Of a DNA stretch of 64,000 nucleotides, positions 62,401-64,000 are shown one piece after another (position 1 is the first letter of the stretch; every line of letters begins with the position of its first letter). The stretch lies in assembly GCA_037389465.1 (NCBI GenBank), contig JAZARR010000059.1:2689001-2753000 (forward strand), read 5' to 3'. A model generated the notes under the pieces. The model made no database searches. It worked only from the letters and a program-made list of their open reading frames with translations, and was not told where the DNA came from. Source of the stretch: Baylisascaris procyonis (lineage: Eukaryota; Nematoda; Chromadorea; Rhabditida; Ascarididae). The position numbers were made by a program, and so were the translations under genes.

Positions 62401-62517
62401 CCTTGTTATTGTTTCAGTTCCGAGGAAGAAGACGTTGAAGAAGAGGAGCAAGCTGAAGTGCACGAAGAGCCGCGCATATACAACGGACGAGGCAGCAGTT
62501 TCGGGCAAGTGGTTTAA
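59475..62517 (+). CDS. Uncharacterised long serine-rich, mostly disordered protein (may continue past the window)
   Basis: A single 2.7-kb exon (59475-62176) encodes about 900 residues. The ATG is the first after an in-frame TAA at 59463-59465. The stop of the open frame is best removed by a donor at 62177 (gtaatt) joining an acceptor ending at 62417; the second exon adds an acidic run (EEEDVEEEEQAE) and YNGRGSSFG. It then ends at TAA 62515-62517, or splices on through a GC donor at 62505 or a GT donor at 62509; an acceptor-like CTGCAG ends at 63988. Seen: a Ser/Tyr/Thr-rich N-terminus, one helix-like segment near residues 234-283 (QQLFLKRLLQAHNLVDDML), a second at about 330-355, a Lys/Arg-rich middle, a Pro/Arg stretch near 781-800 and a short Gln-rich run near 844. 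I recognise no domain. A cytoskeletal or scaffold role is conceivable but unsupported. Confidence 0.8.
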
Positions 62518-64000
62518 AATCTTTCAGTTTTTTTTTATATTCATCAAAATCGATGAAACATCCTTAAAGACATAACTGCATGGAGACCAGTTGCTGTGCG
62601 AGAGTACGATTCATAAATTTTGGTGGTTTTCCACTGCACGCGATGTCCTTTAACTGCAGGATTTTTTTAGGAAGATGTTCTGAAGTGTCGAGCTTCTGTT
62701 AGCTACAGACCATTAGATAAGAAGGTTCAGTCTATAGTTTATGGTAATACTTCAAGAGCGAAAGGTAGTACCAGAAGGTTACTTCTGCAGGTTTAGCATA
62801 TTTGAAGTGATACATGAAAACGTTCCAACTAGCCTGTCCTCTGTCTTCAGCAAGCGACAAGATTTGGATTTACTTTTAGGCTTACACAATTAACCACTAT
62901 CATTAAGGCGATTATAGAGTAAGTTATACAGATTAGTGGCAGTTGAGACGCTGAGCTCAAAACCTCTAATTAACCAATCGTCTATCTTCGACAGATTCTA
63001 AGGTATTATGGTTTCTTCTTTGTTTTGAGTGGGAGATGGGTGCGAGGCCTCTGGACCTCCCTTCCTCTTTCCAGGTATCGCCATGCAAAAGTATTGCATT
63101 AGAGAAGACGATTCTTTGATACAAGACGAATCGAGCTAAACCTAGCGTTGCCCCGGCGTGCCAATAAATAAAAACGCCGTCCCGCATACATCTATGCGCC
63201 ACACACACAAGCCCAAATACACACCTCTACACATAGGCATGTGGATGGGATTTGTAAACCAAAAATCTTCCCCTCATGATCAAACGAATGCTTGGTTTTC
63301 TAAGTGGCCAAGTTGATTCAGTTTTTTGTATATGCATGCAAGAAGTCAGAAGAGGGTGTTCAGAGCTGTCGCATCGAAGGCCAACAAATGCAAAACCATG
63401 CAGCCGATCTGAAATCACGATCGAACTATCGAATGAGAAAAGAAACCCACACTGATTGGTTGCAATCCTTTCGTAACGATTATGCAGTTTTCGTTTTTTT
63501 CTGCATCATGGATTTTGATGATCGATTCCTTCTCTTACTGATGATGCATTAAAAAACTTTAGAAGTGGGGATGGAAAAGTAACTGAAAGGATTCGGGTAT
63601 TGCCGAGCACAACTTCAATAGCTGTATTTTGCCATTACAAAGGCAAGTTCTGCAGTCTAAGGGTTGTTCATGTTTGGCATTATGAATGCTGTGTTCTCGC
63701 CGTCTGACAACGTAGCCATAAAGCCACTAAACAGTACTGAAATGATATCAGATAATGAAACCTTTTGAAAAAAAAGTTTGGTGACTTCAGCATATTTGCA
63801 CACAAAATTGAGAGTATGTGACGTGGCTAGACACGTTCAATCCTCGCGCATTTTTCCTGAGTAATTTTATATTATTTCTTCTAGAAATTCAGAAAACGTT
63901 CCAACTTCACTCCTTAACTTTTCCTCCAATTTAAACGAGAGTGAATTTGAATTTCTCATAATGCTTCACTCGACTATCATTACTGCAGGCGTCGTCAGTC
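62518..64000. other. Intron or 3' flank of the serine-rich gene
   Basis: No additional gene is recognised. The most interesting signal is the acceptor-like TATCATTACTGCAG ending at 63988, followed by GCGTCGTCAGTC to the window edge. This phase fits either downstream donor of the serine-rich gene, so the region may be one 1.5-kb intron. Confidence 0.45.

Overview
The window looks like a piece of a nematode nuclear genome, most likely a clade V (strongylid-like) parasite. It has short conserved coding exons (51-230 nt) separated by AT-rich introns of about 330 bp to 2.7 kb, GT-AG splice sites with TTTCAG-type acceptors, an SL1-like spliced-leader sequence, and TA microsatellites. The species assignment is inference.

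Layout. (1) Positions 2-18739, plus strand: the C-terminal ~940 residues of an RB1CC1/FIP200/ATG11-type autophagy scaffold (C. elegans EPG-7 family). It lies in 22 reconstructed exons, ends in a complete 'Claw' domain, and its 5' part is outside the window. (2) 24750-32546, plus: an ARL3 small GTPase in seven exons, missing only the initiator ATG exon, whose likely site is 23722-23724. (3) 36369-41314, minus: a secreted SMPDL3-type acid-sphingomyelinase-like phosphodiesterase in seven exons, with all metal-binding motifs but a short C-terminus. (4) 41315-59474: an 18-kb stretch with no recognisable gene. It holds a 108-bp TA tract, two tandem hairpins, an SL1-like sequence, tandem and dispersed repeats and a few coding-like fragments. 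(5) 59475-62517 or beyond, plus: a long, largely disordered, serine-rich protein encoded mostly in one 2.7-kb exon behind a TATA-like box; I do not recognise it.

The recognised genes have different jobs: an autophagy-initiation scaffold, a lipidated-protein cargo-release/cilia GTPase, and a secreted or lysosomal phosphodiesterase. Nothing in the sequence suggests they form an operon, because they are several kb apart and on different strands. Exon boundaries were read by eye from splice motifs, reading phase and remembered family sequences. No search was run.
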